Below the pieces are notes generated by a model, which was not told where the DNA came from, made no database searches, and worked only from the letters and a program-made list of their open reading frames with translations. A program made the translations under genes and the position numbers. Positions 41,079-50,211 of a DNA stretch of 64,000 nt are shown here, piece by piece (positions within the stretch are counted from its first letter, which is position 1; each line of letters starts with the position of its first letter). Source of the DNA: Bog-756 sp963831535 (lineage in GTDB: Bacteria; Actinomycetota; Acidimicrobiia; Acidimicrobiales; RAAP-2); the NCBI GenBank assembly GCA_963831535.1, contig CAWHQP010000007.1, forward strand, positions 806,001-870,000. The letters run 5' to 3'.

Positions 41079-42523
41079 CGCGACGCCCCCAGGGTGACCG
41101 GTACGCGTGCGGACCGAGCGTGCCCACCCGCCCGGTAGTCGGGTCGGCCGGACTCGAGGGCTCTACGCAGGGAGAGGCCGTCGGTGGGCACGACCTCGAC
41201 GGAACGGGGCAGGTCGGTGAGGGCCAGGTCGTCGAGGAACCGTCCCTCGGACAGGCAGGCGTCGGGCAGGAGGTAACGATGGTCCTCGGGCTGATCGGCG
41301 AGGACGTCGACGAGGTCGGCTCCGGTAAGGAGGCCCGACACCCCGATATTGCCTCCGAAGAAGTGGTTGGTCACCGGCACCAGCCGGATGTCGTCGCGCC
41401 CCAGGGACGCCACCAGGGGACCAAGGACGCGGGCACCGTACTCGCCGGTGAGGATGGCGATGGGCGCGACGCAGTCGAGGTCAGGGGCGACCGGAGCACC
41501 GGGTGGGGCCCGGTACCCGGCGGCCGGGGCCCCGTCTACGGCGGCGAAGAACCCCGGACGCACCCCGAGGGCGGCTCGCTCGTCCCCGCCGAAGGCGGCC
41601 TCGAACGCCCGAGCCATGCCCAAGCCGTTCTCGTGCTGGGGGAATCCCTCGTAGGTGTGTGCCGCCGGGAAGGGCCGCTCGGCCATCAGGTAGTACTCGT
41701 CGGCGGCGAAGACCATCCGGCGCCCGAGGGCGGAGAGGAACGTGTCTTGCCACCGGTCGACGGTGTCGCACACGGCGGCGGCCTCGTGGCGGGAGTGGGG
41801 CCGCATGGCGCTCTCATGGGAGAAGCGGCTGATGCCGAGGGGGACGCAGGCCACCGTGGCCAGGGAGGGGTAGCGGTCGAGGACGCCGGCCAGGGTGTCC
41901 TCCAGCACGGCGCCGTCGTTCTTGCCCGGGCACACCACCACCTGGCCGTGCACCTCGATGCCCCCGTCGAGAAGGGCCCCGAGCCAGCGCAGACTCACCG
42001 ATCCCCTCCGGTTGCGGAGCATGTCGGCCCGGACATCGGGGTCGGTGGCGTGGATGGACACGAAGAGCGGGCTCAGCCGCTCGGTCAGCACGCGCTCGAG
42101 GTCCATCTCCGTGAACCGGGTCAACGTCGTGAAGTTGCCGTAGAGGAACGACAGCCGGTAATCGTCGTCCTTCAGGGACAGGCTCCGGCGCATCCCCTTC
42201 GGCAGTTGGTGGATGAAGCAGAACTCGCAGTGGTTGTCGCAGGTGCGGACCCGGTCGAAGACGGCCGAGGAGACCTCGGCTCCGAGGGGCTCCCCGGGCT
42301 CTTTGGCCACCCGCAGGTGCAACGGGTCAGCGCTGCCGCGACGGCGCACCACGAGGTCCAGATCGGGCTCGTCGACCAACAGGCTGTACTCGATGACGTC
42401 CCGGGGTGACCGCCCGTTGAGGGCGAGGAGCTCATCCCCCGACCGCAGGCCGGCCTGGTCCGCCGGTGACGCTTCCGTGACGGCGACGACCTTCGGTGCC
42501 GTCGTCACTCGGGGCGCCGACAT
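41075..42523 (-). CDS. DUF512 radical-SAM protein with PDZ domain
   Basis: A 482-residue protein. A PDZ domain occupies residues 10-70 (SPADQAGLRSGDELLALNGR). The radical-SAM cluster motif CDNHCEFC gives Cys 95, 99 and 102. The C-terminal DUF512 part includes ERPFPAAHTYEGFPQHENGLG and VTNHFFGGNIGVSGLLTGAD. The reaction is unknown. The family is conserved next to der in Actinobacteria and Firmicutes. Transcribed with der, with which it overlaps by 4 bp. Confidence 0.9.
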   Translation of the reverse strand: MSAPRVTTAPKVVAVTEASPADQAGLRSGDELLALNGRSPRDVIEYSLLVDEPDLDLVVRRRGSADPLHLRVAKEPGEPLGAEVSSAVFDRVRTCDNHCEFCFIHQLPKGMRRSLSLKDDDYRLSFLYGNFTTLTRFTEMDLERVLTERLSPLFVSIHATDPDVRADMLRNRRGSVSLRWLGALLDGGIEVHGQVVVCPGKNDGAVLEDTLAGVLDRYPSLATVACVPLGISRFSHESAMRPHSRHEAAAVCDTVDRWQDTFLSALGRRMVFAADEYYLMAERPFPAAHTYEGFPQHENGLGMARAFEAAFGGDERAALGVRPGFFAAVDGAPAAGYRAPPGAPVAPDLDCVAPIAILTGEYGARVLGPLVASLGRDDIRLVPVTNHFFGGNIGVSGLLTGADLVDVLADQPEDHRYLLPDACLSEGRFLDDLALTDLPRSVEVVPTDGLSLRRALESGRPDYRAGGHARSARVPVTLGASR

Positions 42524-42608
42524 GGCCCAAGGCTACCTGTTCGCCCCGTGATCCCCGTCGTCACCCGCCCCGGGCGGCCGGGCCCTGGGTCCCCGGTAGC
42601 CTGGGCAG
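42524..42608. promoter_or_regulatory. Divergent promoter region between DUF512 and ispH
   Basis: An 85-bp gap separates the start codons of two divergent genes, so both promoters must lie here. The stretch is very GC-rich and no clear -10/-35 pair stands out. CCCCGGTAGCCTGGGCAG just before the ispH GTG contains the only ribosome-site-like purine cluster. Confidence 0.4.
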
Positions 42609-43688
42609 GTGACCGTGGACCGTGTGCTCCTGGCCGAACCCCGGGGATTCTGCGCCGGTGTGGAGAAGGCCATCAAGGCCCTGGCCTGGATGGTCCGGGT
42701 GTTCGAGCCACCCGTCTACTGCTATCACGAGATCGTCCACAACCGCCATGTGGTGGACCAGTTCCGGGCCCAGGGTGTCGTGTTCGTCGACGATGTCGAC
42801 GAGGTCCCCGCCGGAGCCCCCCTCATGCTGTCGGCCCACGGCTCGGCCCCCGACGTCGTGGCGGCGGCCCGGTCCGAGGGCCGTGTGGTGGTCGATGCGG
42901 TCTGTCCGCTGGTCACGAAGGTCCACCACGAGCTGCGGGTTCGGGCCCGCAAGGGCTACACCGTGCTCTACGTGGGTCATCACGGTCATGAAGAGGCGGT
43001 GGGGACGATGGCGGTGGCGCCGACGTCGGTCCGTCTGCTCGAGCACGTGGAGGACGTAGACCGGCTCGAGGTACCCGGCCCCGACGGGGAGGCGCCACGC
43101 ATGGCCCTCCTGGCTCAGACCACCCTGAGCCACGACGAGTGGGCCGGCATCGTGGAACGGGCCCGCGAACGATTCCCGGACCTGTGGATGCCCAACCGGA
43201 GCGACCTGTGCTTCGCCACCACCAACCGCCAGGCGGCACTGAAGGCCCTGGCCGGCGAAGCGGATGCCGTGGTGGTCATCGGCTCGGAGAACTCGTCCAA
43301 CACGGTGGCGCTCGAACAGGTGGCCCGGTCCTTCGGGTGCCCGCGGGTCATCCGGGTCAACGATGCCTCTGAACTCCCCGACGACCTGTCGGGCACCGTC
43401 GGTGTGACGGCCGGGGCATCGGCTCCCGAAGCGCTGGTCCAGGCCGTGGTGGCACGGCTGGCCCCCATCCACGGGGTCCGCCACGCCCCGGTCACCGTGG
43501 AAGAGGAGTACTTCCCCCCTCCCCCGGAGCTCCGAGAGCTGCTCCGGGGGTTGGAGTCGGCCCTCGGCGTGCTGAACGGGGTGCCGTCGGGAGGCCCGGG
43601 TGGCGGTGGTGGGGAGGCGACCAGTTCGGTCCTGGCCGGCGACCGCACCACGGTGGCCGCCGATGTGCTCGAGCGGATGGCCGGCTGA
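42609..43688 (+). CDS. ispH: 4-hydroxy-3-methylbut-2-enyl diphosphate reductase (IspH)
   Basis: A 359-residue protein catalysing the last step of the MEP isoprenoid pathway: HMBPP to IPP and DMAPP. The three Fe-S cysteines are at residue 15 (RGFCAGV), about 99 (VDAVCPLVTKVH) and about 201 (DLCFATTNRQ). Conserved His in YHEIVHN and GHHGHEE and the catalytic Glu region GHEEAVGT are present. The C-terminus has a Gly/Pro-rich extension (PSGGPGGGGG). The GTG start lies 85 bp from the DUF512 start. Confidence 0.95.
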   Translation: MTVDRVLLAEPRGFCAGVEKAIKALAWMVRVFEPPVYCYHEIVHNRHVVDQFRAQGVVFVDDVDEVPAGAPLMLSAHGSAPDVVAAARSEGRVVVDAVCPLVTKVHHELRVRARKGYTVLYVGHHGHEEAVGTMAVAPTSVRLLEHVEDVDRLEVPGPDGEAPRMALLAQTTLSHDEWAGIVERARERFPDLWMPNRSDLCFATTNRQAALKALAGEADAVVVIGSENSSNTVALEQVARSFGCPRVIRVNDASELPDDLSGTVGVTAGASAPEALVQAVVARLAPIHGVRHAPVTVEEEYFPPPPELRELLRGLESALGVLNGVPSGGPGGGGGEATSSVLAGDRTTVAADVLERMAG

Positions 43689-43753
43689 GCGCAGGTGCCC
43701 GAGGGGACGGGGGTGGCGGTGCCGGCCCGACCGATCGGCGCGAGACTGGACCC

Positions 43754-44305
43754 ATGACGACCTCGTTCACCAGTATGGATGTGTCGACCGCCGACGAGTG
43801 GGCGGTCATCGGCGCCGAGACGATGAAGAACCAGAGCAGGGTGGCGGACCGTGTGCTCGCCATGCTCGAGTCGTTGGCCGATGTGGTCGACGGATTCGCT
43901 GTCGACCAGCTCACCCACTGCCTCCAGACAGCCACCAGGGCCGAGCGGGCCGGTGCCGACGACGAGCTGGTGGTGGCGTCGCTGTGCCACGACATCGGCA
44001 AGGCCGTCTCGGTGCCCAACCATCCGCGGATCGCCGCCGAGATCCTCCGGCCCTACGTGCGGCCCGAGGTGACGGCGGCCATCCTCGCCCACCAGGACTT
44101 CCAAGGGCGCCACTACTACGCCCACTTCGACATGGATCCCGACATGCGGGACCGGTACCGCGATGAGCCGTGGTACGGACTGGCCGAGATGTTCGCCGAC
44201 GAGTGGGACCAGACCAGCTTTGATCCTGACTACCCGACCGAATCGCTGTCCCACTTCGAGCCGAAGGTGCGGGCCGTCTTCGGCCATCCCCATCAGATCA
44301 TCTGA
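43754..44305 (+). CDS. HD-domain protein, PhnZ/inositol-oxygenase-like
   Basis: A 183-residue protein. THCLQTATRAERAG supplies the first His, ASLCHDIGKAV the HD doublet at 79-80, and LAHQDFQGRHYYAHFDMD the later His and Tyr residues typical of mixed-valent diiron HD oxygenases (PhnZ, TmpB, myo-inositol oxygenase). An iron-dependent oxygenase or phosphohydrolase role is inferred. Its TGA overlaps the ATG of the glycosyltransferase (TGATG). Confidence 0.7.
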   Translation: MTTSFTSMDVSTADEWAVIGAETMKNQSRVADRVLAMLESLADVVDGFAVDQLTHCLQTATRAERAGADDELVVASLCHDIGKAVSVPNHPRIAAEILRPYVRPEVTAAILAHQDFQGRHYYAHFDMDPDMRDRYRDEPWYGLAEMFADEWDQTSFDPDYPTESLSHFEPKVRAVFGHPHQII

Positions 44306-45171
44306 TGGCGCCGACACAGCGGCACCGATGGCTCACCCTTCCCGACAGCCGGGACGCCCGGCGACGTGGCGAGATGGCCGCTTTCGTGGTGGAGCGGGCC
44401 TGGGCCGATTTCGAGGAGCGGTACCCGAACGCCCGGTTCGGCCCGGTGGTGGCCCTCATCGCCGCCTACGAGGAAGAGCAGAACATCGGGGACGTGCTGA
44501 AGGCCATGCCCACCTTGGTCGGTGACCTCGAGGTGACCACCCTGGTGGTGGTGGACGGCGGTACGGACGGCACCGCCCAGGTGGCCCTGGACGCCGGGGT
44601 GATGACCTGTGTGCTCCCGGTCAACCTGGGCCAGGGTGCCGCGCTCAAACTCGGCTACGGGTTGGCCGAGGCGCACGGGGCCAGCTACGTGGTCACCCTG
44701 GATGCCGACGGCCAGAACGATCCCACCGAGATGGCCGCGATGATCCAGCCCCTCTTGGACGACACGGCCGACTTCGTGATCGCCAGCCGTCGGCTGGGCG
44801 TTGACCAGACCACCGACCGGTTCCGACGGACCGGGGTGGTGCTCTATGCCGCACTCCTCAACCGCATCACCGGCCAGCGGCTGACCGACTCGTCCAACGG
44901 CTACCGGGCGTTCCGGATCGAGTTGCTCGGCGACATCGCTCCCTTCCTGTGTCAGGACCAGTACCAGACCTCCGAAGTGGTGATCACCGCGGCCAGCCGG
45001 GGATGGCGGATCGGCGAGCAGCCAACGGTGTGGCACCCCCGGGCCTCCGGCACCTCCAAGAAGGGGGGCAACCTCGTCTTCGGCATCCAGTACGCCCGGG
45101 TCATCGGCACCACCTGGTACCGCGTGCAGCCGGGCGGGGCGGGAAGGCCCCGCGTCCCGCTGACCGCCGCC
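44305..45171 (+). CDS. Family 2 glycosyltransferase (DPM1/GtrB-like), no stop in frame here
   Basis: About 289 residues belong to the family. VVALIAAYEEEQNIGDVL starts the GT-A fold, VVVDGGTDGTAQ binds the nucleotide sugar, VTLDADGQNDPTEM carries the DxD-like motif, and DSSNGYRAFR and QDQYQTSEVVI are typical of dolichol-phosphate-mannose synthase types. The frame has no stop in the expected place and stays open to 46218, over 1 kb antisense to plsC and cmk. Likely an indel near 45131-45160, where a TGA at 45161-45163 is one base out of frame. A 7-bp hairpin at 45134-45153 lies at the gene end. Confidence 0.8.
45134..45153. terminator. GC hairpin between convergent glycosyltransferase and plsC
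   Basis: GCGGGGC (45134-45140) pairs exactly with GCCCCGC (45147-45153) over a GGGAAG loop. It sits where the two convergent genes end. There is no U-tract on either side. A Rho-independent bidirectional terminator is possible but weak. Confidence 0.45.
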
Positions 45172-45927
45172 TCAGTACCGTCCTGTGGCCGTAACCGAGC
45201 GGTCGTAGAGGTCCTGAAGGGATGCGGTGAGCTCTTCGGTGAGCCGGTGGATGGTGCTGCGGGACACTCGGCCCGCACCCGTCCGGGCCGGTGGGTCCAG
45301 GGGTTTCCCGACCACCAGGTGAATGTGTCGGGGGCGGGGCAGTCTCTTGCCCTTGGGCATGACCGACGCCGAGCCCCCGATACCCACGGGGACCACGGTG
45401 GCACCGGTCCGGGCGGCGAGGAAGGCCACCCCTTCGTGCAGGTCTTCGACCACAGGTCCGACCCGCCGTTCCCCCTCGGGGAACAGGATCAGCACCTCAC
45501 CGGCGTCGAGCACCTGCTGGGCCCGGCGCAGGGCCTCGCGGTCGGCCGACTGGCGGTGCACCGGAAATGCACCCACGGCCGGGAGGATCCGGGCCAGGAA
45601 CCCGTTCTTCCAGAGGCTGTCCTTGGCCATGTAGTGCAACTTGCGCGGCGTCACCTCGGAGGCCACGAAGAAGTCGATGAAGGAGCGGTGTATCGGGGCG
45701 ATGATTACCGGTCCCGTCGACGGCACCAGGTCGGCTCCGTCCACGGTGGTGCGGAACAGGATGGCGTTGAGGCCTCGCACCAGGACCCGGAGGAACTGGT
45801 AGACGCGGGTGAAGCTGGTGTCCACGCGCACCTCGATGTCGAGCGGGCCGTCGGCGCCGGACCCCCCGGGGGATGCCGTGGCGCCGGTCCCCGTCGGCCC
45901 GTCCCCCGCCCTCTCCCCATCCGTCAC
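45172..45927 (-). CDS. plsC: 1-acyl-sn-glycerol-3-phosphate acyltransferase
   Basis: A 251-residue protein from the GTG at 45927, which overlaps the cmk TGA (GTGA). It transfers an acyl group to lysophosphatidate at the membrane. The catalytic HxxxxD block is APIHRSFIDFF, with a single membrane-associated Leu-rich segment just before. Later come FPVHRQSADREALRRAQQVL, LFPEGERRVG (the PEG motif) and VVPVGIGG. Conserved position between cmk and der in Actinobacteria supports it. The open frame upstream to 46158 belongs to cmk in another frame. Confidence 0.9.
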   Translation of the reverse strand: MTDGERAGDGPTGTGATASPGGSGADGPLDIEVRVDTSFTRVYQFLRVLVRGLNAILFRTTVDGADLVPSTGPVIIAPIHRSFIDFFVASEVTPRKLHYMAKDSLWKNGFLARILPAVGAFPVHRQSADREALRRAQQVLDAGEVLILFPEGERRVGPVVEDLHEGVAFLAARTGATVVPVGIGGSASVMPKGKRLPRPRHIHLVVGKPLDPPARTGAGRVSRSTIHRLTEELTASLQDLYDRSVTATGRY

Positions 45928-46555
45928 AGCCACCTCACCACCTCCTCCACGATGTCGTCCACTGCCCGGTCGGTGGTGTCGATGACCCGGGCTCCCTCGG
46001 CCACACCGAGGGGCGAGACCGGGCGTGTGCTGTCGATCCGGTCCCGGCGCGCCACCGCGGCGGCCCCCTCCTCGGGTCGCCGGCGGGCCCGTTCCTCGGC
46101 CGACGCCGTGAGGAAGATCTTGAGGTCGGCGCGGGGAAGACCACCGAGCCGATGTCACGCCCCTCGATCACCCCTCCACCGTGCTCGGTGGCCCACTCCC
46201 GCTGCCGTTGGACCATGACCGCCCGGACCTCGGGGTTGGCGGCCACCGCGGAGACGGCCGCGCTCACCTGTGGCCCGCGGATGGCCTCGGTGACGTCGGT
46301 CCCGTCAACCTGCACCCGATCACCGACGGCGATATCGATCGACCGGGCCACCTCGGCCACGGCATCGAGGTCGCCCGGCTCGATGGCACGATCGAGGGAG
46401 GCCCACGCCACCGCCCGGTACATGGCCCCGGTGTCGAGGCGATCGATGCCGAGGCGGGTGGCCAGGGCACGGGAGACGGTGGACTTGCCCGAGCCGGCCG
46501 GACCGTCGATGGCGATCACCGGCAGTGGTCGGACCCGGATGTCGGCACCGGTCAC
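45924..46555 (-). pseudogene. cmk: Cytidylate kinase with one frameshift
   Basis: Phosphorylates CMP and dCMP using ATP. P-loop GPAGSGKSTVSRALATRLG and LDTGAMYRAVAWASL are intact; GRDIGSVVFP ends the first frame. A missing base near 46128-46137 shifts reading to ADLKIFLTASAEERARRRPE, then VIDTTDRAVDDIVEEV and stop. The restored length is 211 codons, normal. GTG start at 46555 overlaps the aroA TGA. All conserved blocks survive in two frames, so a sequence error seems more likely than real inactivation of an essential gene. Confidence 0.85.
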
Positions 46556-47897
46556 CGGCGCCCCGATGCCAGGAGGGCGAGGGTGTCGGCGAACCCCGGG
46601 TAGCTGGTGGCCACCGCACCCCATCCGGTGATGGTGGTCTCCCCCGCTGCCGATGAACAGGCTGACCCGGCCACGGCGGCGGCCATGGCCATCCGGTGGT
46701 CACCACCGGCGTCGATTCGAGCCGGACGGAGGGGCGCACCGGATCCCTCGACGACCAGATCGTCGCCCTCCACAGTGGCCACGGCACCGAAGGCCCGGAC
46801 CAACTCGCGCGGTGCCGGTGAGCCGATCCGACTCCTTCACCCGGAGCTCGCCGACGTTCCGGAACCGGGTTGTGCCCACGGCGGTCGCCGCCGCCACGGC
46901 CAGGATGGGCACCTCGTCGAGGGAGGGGATCTCGGCCGCCTCGACAACCGTCCCATGAAGGGCACACGTGTAACTGGTCACCGAACCGGTCAGGTTCCCT
47001 GCCTCGTCCATCTCGATGGTGGCGCCCATGCGCCGCAACACGCCGAGGAATCCCAGGCGTTCGATGCCCAGCTGGATTCCCGACACGGTGACCAGGCTGC
47101 CCGGGACGACGGTCCCCGCCACCACCCAGAACGCCGCCTGGGAGGGATCACCCGGGACGGTATAGGTCCCGGCCGCCAGGGTGCTCTTCCGGACCCGGAC
47201 CACCCGTCCTCCGCCGACGCGGCTCGAAGTCGATGGTGGCACCGGCAGCGGCCAGCATCTCCTCGGTGTGGGCCCGGGTGGCCACCGGCTCATGGACCAC
47301 GGTCTCACCCTCCGCGGCGATGCCGGCCAGCAGGATGGCCGACTTCACCTGGGCGCTGGCCATGGGCGGCGTGTACTCGATCCCGACCAGGGGTCCCCCG
47401 GCGATCTCCAGCGGAGGCAGGCAGGACCCACCCTGTCCGGTGACCGGGGCCCCCATGCGGGACAGGGGCTCGGCGACCCGGTCCATGGGTCGACTCCGCA
47501 AGGAGTCGTCGCCGGTGAGCGTCGTGGTGCCCGGGATGGTGGCCACCACGCCGGCCAGTAGGCGCAGTCCGGTCCCCGAATTGCCGAGATCGAGGGGGGC
47601 GGCTGGTGCGTGGAGCCGCGAGCGACCGCCGTGCACGGTGATCGAGGCTCCGTCCGTCCCCACCTCGGCCCCGAGGGCCGCCACCGCGGCCAGCGTCCGG
47701 GCCACGTCCTCGCCCGAGGACAGTCCGTGGATGGTCGAGGTCCCCTCGGCCAGGGCGGCCAACAGGAGCGCCCGGTGGGAGATGGACTTGTCCCCCGGTA
47801 CCGAGATCGTTCCCGTCAACGGGGCGCCACCCCGGACCACCAGCACGTCGCCGGTCGAACCGGCACCGGTTGACGACCCTGGGCCCGGAGCGCTCAC
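46552..47897 (-). pseudogene. aroA: 5-enolpyruvylshikimate-3-phosphate synthase with two frameshifts
   Basis: Catalyses the sixth shikimate-pathway step. The first frame has VPGDKSISHRALLLAALAEG, LGNSGTGLRLLAG and ASAQVKSAILLAG. A shift near 47214 leads to STLAAGTYTVPGDPSQAAFW and RVKESDRL; another near 46815 leads to RIDAGGDHRMAMAAAVAGS and the stop. Together the pieces give about 448 residues, normal length, with every conserved block. The GTG start overlaps the tyrA TGA (GTGA). Confidence 0.88.
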
Positions 47898-49024
47898 CGG
47901 GTCGTCCCTGGTGGCGAGCCCGAGGCCCGGTAGCCCCGCTCGGTCAAGGTGGTGAGCAGCGTGGGGGCCGACAGGGTGTCCACCGTCATCACCAGCACGC
48001 CCCGGTCGCCGTCGACGGAGTGGGCGATCTCCAGGTCCAGGATGTTGATTCCCAGTTCGGCGGCCAGCACCGTCACCTCGGCGATGGCTCCGGTGCGGTC
48101 CAGCAGTGGGACCCGCACCTCGACCAGCTCCTCGGGCAGCGGGGCCCGGTCACTCAGCACCCGCCGGGCGTCGGCGGCCCGTCCGAGGATGTCGAGCAGC
48201 GAGTCGTGGTCGTGGTCGGCCACCCGCCGGCGCATGGCCCCCAGAGCCTCGATGAGGAGATCGAGGGTGGCCACGATGGCCTCGGCGTTGTCGTCGCAGA
48301 TGTCCGGCCAGATGGTCGGCTGCCCGGCGGCGATCCGGGTCATGTCCCGGAAACCCCCGGCGGCCAGCTGCAGGAGGGCGGTGTGCTCCTCCCCCAGGCC
48401 GGCGGCCAGTACCATCAGCGTGGCCGCGGTCAGATGGGGCACGTGGGAGACCACGGCCACCAGGGCGTCGTGCTGGGCCGGGTCGAGGGCCACCACCTGG
48501 GCCCCCAGTTCGGCCAGCACGCTGCGCACCAGGGCGAACGCATCGGGATCGGTGGTCGCCGTCGGGGTCAGCACCCAGGTGGCCCCGACGAAGAGGTCAC
48601 CGGTGGCACCGTCCACCCCGACCTGCTCGGAGCCGGCCATGGGATGCCCACCCACAAAGCGCGGATGGTCGACGGCGGCCACCAGCGGTCCCTTGACGCT
48701 ACCGACGTCGGTGACCACGACGTCAGGTCCCCACCCGCCGCCGCCCAGGATCTCCCCGATCAGCGGGGCGGCGGCACGCACCGGGGTGGCCACCACCACC
48801 AGGTCGGCCTCCCGGTCGATGCCCTCCGCGGTCAGTGCACCGAGCGCCACGGCCCGGGCCGCCACCCCCGGGGTCCCGTCGATGCCGCTCACGTGCCAGC
48901 CCCGGTCCCGCAGGGCCAGGCCGACGGAGCCTCCGATGAGCCCGGTCCCGTAGATCATGGCCCGTCGGGCCAGGCGGAGGCCGGTCCCGTCAACCCGGGA
49001 GACCTCAGTCGGGGAGGTCGTCAC
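47894..49024 (-). CDS. tyrA: Prephenate dehydrogenase with ACT domain
   Basis: A 376-residue protein for NAD(P)-dependent oxidative decarboxylation of prephenate, toward tyrosine. Rossmann motif YGTGLIGGSVGLALRD lies near residue 25. VVTDVGSVKG and VGGHPMAGSEQVGVDGA carry catalytic residues, and HVPHLTAATLM has the conserved His. A C-terminal ACT domain begins about residue 300 (VEVRVPLLDRTGAIAEVTVL), giving likely feedback control. The GTG at 49024 lies inside the 3' end of aroH. Confidence 0.9.
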   Translation of the reverse strand: MTTSPTEVSRVDGTGLRLARRAMIYGTGLIGGSVGLALRDRGWHVSGIDGTPGVAARAVALGALTAEGIDREADLVVVATPVRAAAPLIGEILGGGGWGPDVVVTDVGSVKGPLVAAVDHPRFVGGHPMAGSEQVGVDGATGDLFVGATWVLTPTATTDPDAFALVRSVLAELGAQVVALDPAQHDALVAVVSHVPHLTAATLMVLAAGLGEEHTALLQLAAGGFRDMTRIAAGQPTIWPDICDDNAEAIVATLDLLIEALGAMRRRVADHDHDSLLDILGRAADARRVLSDRAPLPEELVEVRVPLLDRTGAIAEVTVLAAELGINILDLEIAHSVDGDRGVLVMTVDTLSAPTLLTTLTERGYRASGSPPGTTR

Positions 49025-49374
49025 GGAGTCCCTGGGCGCCCTCGAGGTAGACGTGGTGGATCTCCTCGCGGGTGCGGGTCGGTAGTCACGTGGAGCATGA
49101 CCCGGATGCAGCGGGGTACCGAGCCGGCGATGGAAAGCTCACGGGCGCAGATCAGCGGAACGGCGCCGAGCCCCATGGAGCGCGCCGCCGTGGCCGGGAA
49201 GGTGGAGACGATGTCCTCGGTGGCCGTGAACAGGATGGAGATGATGTCCTCCTCCTCCAGGCCGTTGCGGTCGAGGATCTGGCGGAGCAGAGCCACCACC
49301 CGCTCGGTGATGGCCTCGGGGGTGTCGGCGTCGACGGTGGTGGCGCCGCGGACGGCTCGGACAGAGGGGGACAT
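49005..49374 (-). pseudogene. aroH: AroH-type chorismate mutase with C-terminal frameshift
   Basis: Monofunctional AroH-class enzyme converting chorismate to prephenate. VRAVRGATTVDADTPEAITE begins the trimeric barrel fold; DIISILFTATEDIVSTFPA and IRVMLHV follow. In the given frame a stop comes at 49021, after non-family residues. An extra base near 49080 shifts the frame to TRTREEIHHVYLEGAQGLRD, the true C-terminal helix, ending at TGA 49005-49007. The enzyme is complete after correction (about 123 residues). Confidence 0.85.
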
Positions 49375-49386
49375 CAGCCAGTGATG

Positions 49387-50211
49387 TTACTCAGGCCCGT
49401 CGACCGGCCCAACCGCCGCCCTCGTGGCCGGTGGGACCACCGGTCGGTCGGCTTCCTCCCCCACCTCCACCGATTCGGCCGCCGCGGCCAGGCTTCGTAC
49501 CTCGTCGAAGGAGAGCGGTCGGTACGACCCGGGCCCGAGGGAGGGGTCGGCCACCGGTCCGATGCGGGTCCGGACCAGTCGGACCACCGGGTGGCCCACC
49601 GCCTCGCACATCCGGCGGATCTGCCGGTTCCGACCCTCGTGGATGACCATGCGGAGCAGGGTCGGGGCCACCACGGCCACACGGGCCGGGGCGGTGGTAC
49701 CGTCCTCTAACTCCACTCCCTCCCGGAGGCGCCGCACGGCGGCCGGGGCGGGCTCGCCGTCCACCTGGACCAGGTACTCCTTGGCCACGCCGAACGAGGG
49801 GTGGGTGAGCCGGTGGGTCAGCTCGCCGTCGTTGGTCACGATGATGAGGCCCTCGGAGTCCATGTCCAGCCGGCCGACGGGGAAGACGCGGCCGCCCTCG
49901 GGGACCAGGGACACCACGGTGGGCCGCCCGTGGGTGTCCTCCGCCGTGCTGACCACCCCGACGGGCTTGTTGACCAGGTAGTGGACCAGACCGGGCTCGA
50001 TTGGCAAGGGCACACCGTCGAGCTCCACCCGGTCCACGGTGGGGTCCACCCGCCGCCCGAGCACGGGCACCTCGCCGTTGACGGTCACCCGCCCGTCGAC
50101 GATCAGTTCCTCGCAGACCCTCCGGGAACCCACGCCGATTCGGGCCAGCACCTTTTGCAGTCGGTCTCCGGTGGCGAGGGGGGGTTCGGGTGCGCCGGAC
50201 CCGTCAGGCAT
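49387..50211 (-). CDS. rluB: 23S rRNA pseudouridine synthase RluB family
   Basis: A 274-residue protein. An N-terminal S4 RNA-binding domain (RLQKVLARIGVGSRRVCEEL, VDGRVTVNGEV) precedes the catalytic domain with VHYLVNKPVGVVST, PVGRLDMDSEGLIIVTNDG (catalytic Asp) and VIHEGRNRQIRRMCEAVGHP. It isomerises a uridine in 23S rRNA. The Pro/Ala-rich C-terminal tail is an extension. Directly downstream of scpB in the standard actinobacterial order. Confidence 0.9.
   Translation of the reverse strand: MPDGSGAPEPPLATGDRLQKVLARIGVGSRRVCEELIVDGRVTVNGEVPVLGRRVDPTVDRVELDGVPLPIEPGLVHYLVNKPVGVVSTAEDTHGRPTVVSLVPEGGRVFPVGRLDMDSEGLIIVTNDGELTHRLTHPSFGVAKEYLVQVDGEPAPAAVRRLREGVELEDGTTAPARVAVVAPTLLRMVIHEGRNRQIRRMCEAVGHPVVRLVRTRIGPVADPSLGPGSYRPLSFDEVRSLAAAAESVEVGEEADRPVVPPATRAAVGPVDGPE

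Noticed and set aside
39852..41138. Long plus-strand frames across der
   Set aside because: They read antisense to clear GTPase motifs and show no domain.
47870..49384. A 504-codon plus-strand frame over tyrA and aroH
   Set aside because: Antisense to conserved enzymes; composition is Gly/His/Arg-rich shadow sequence.
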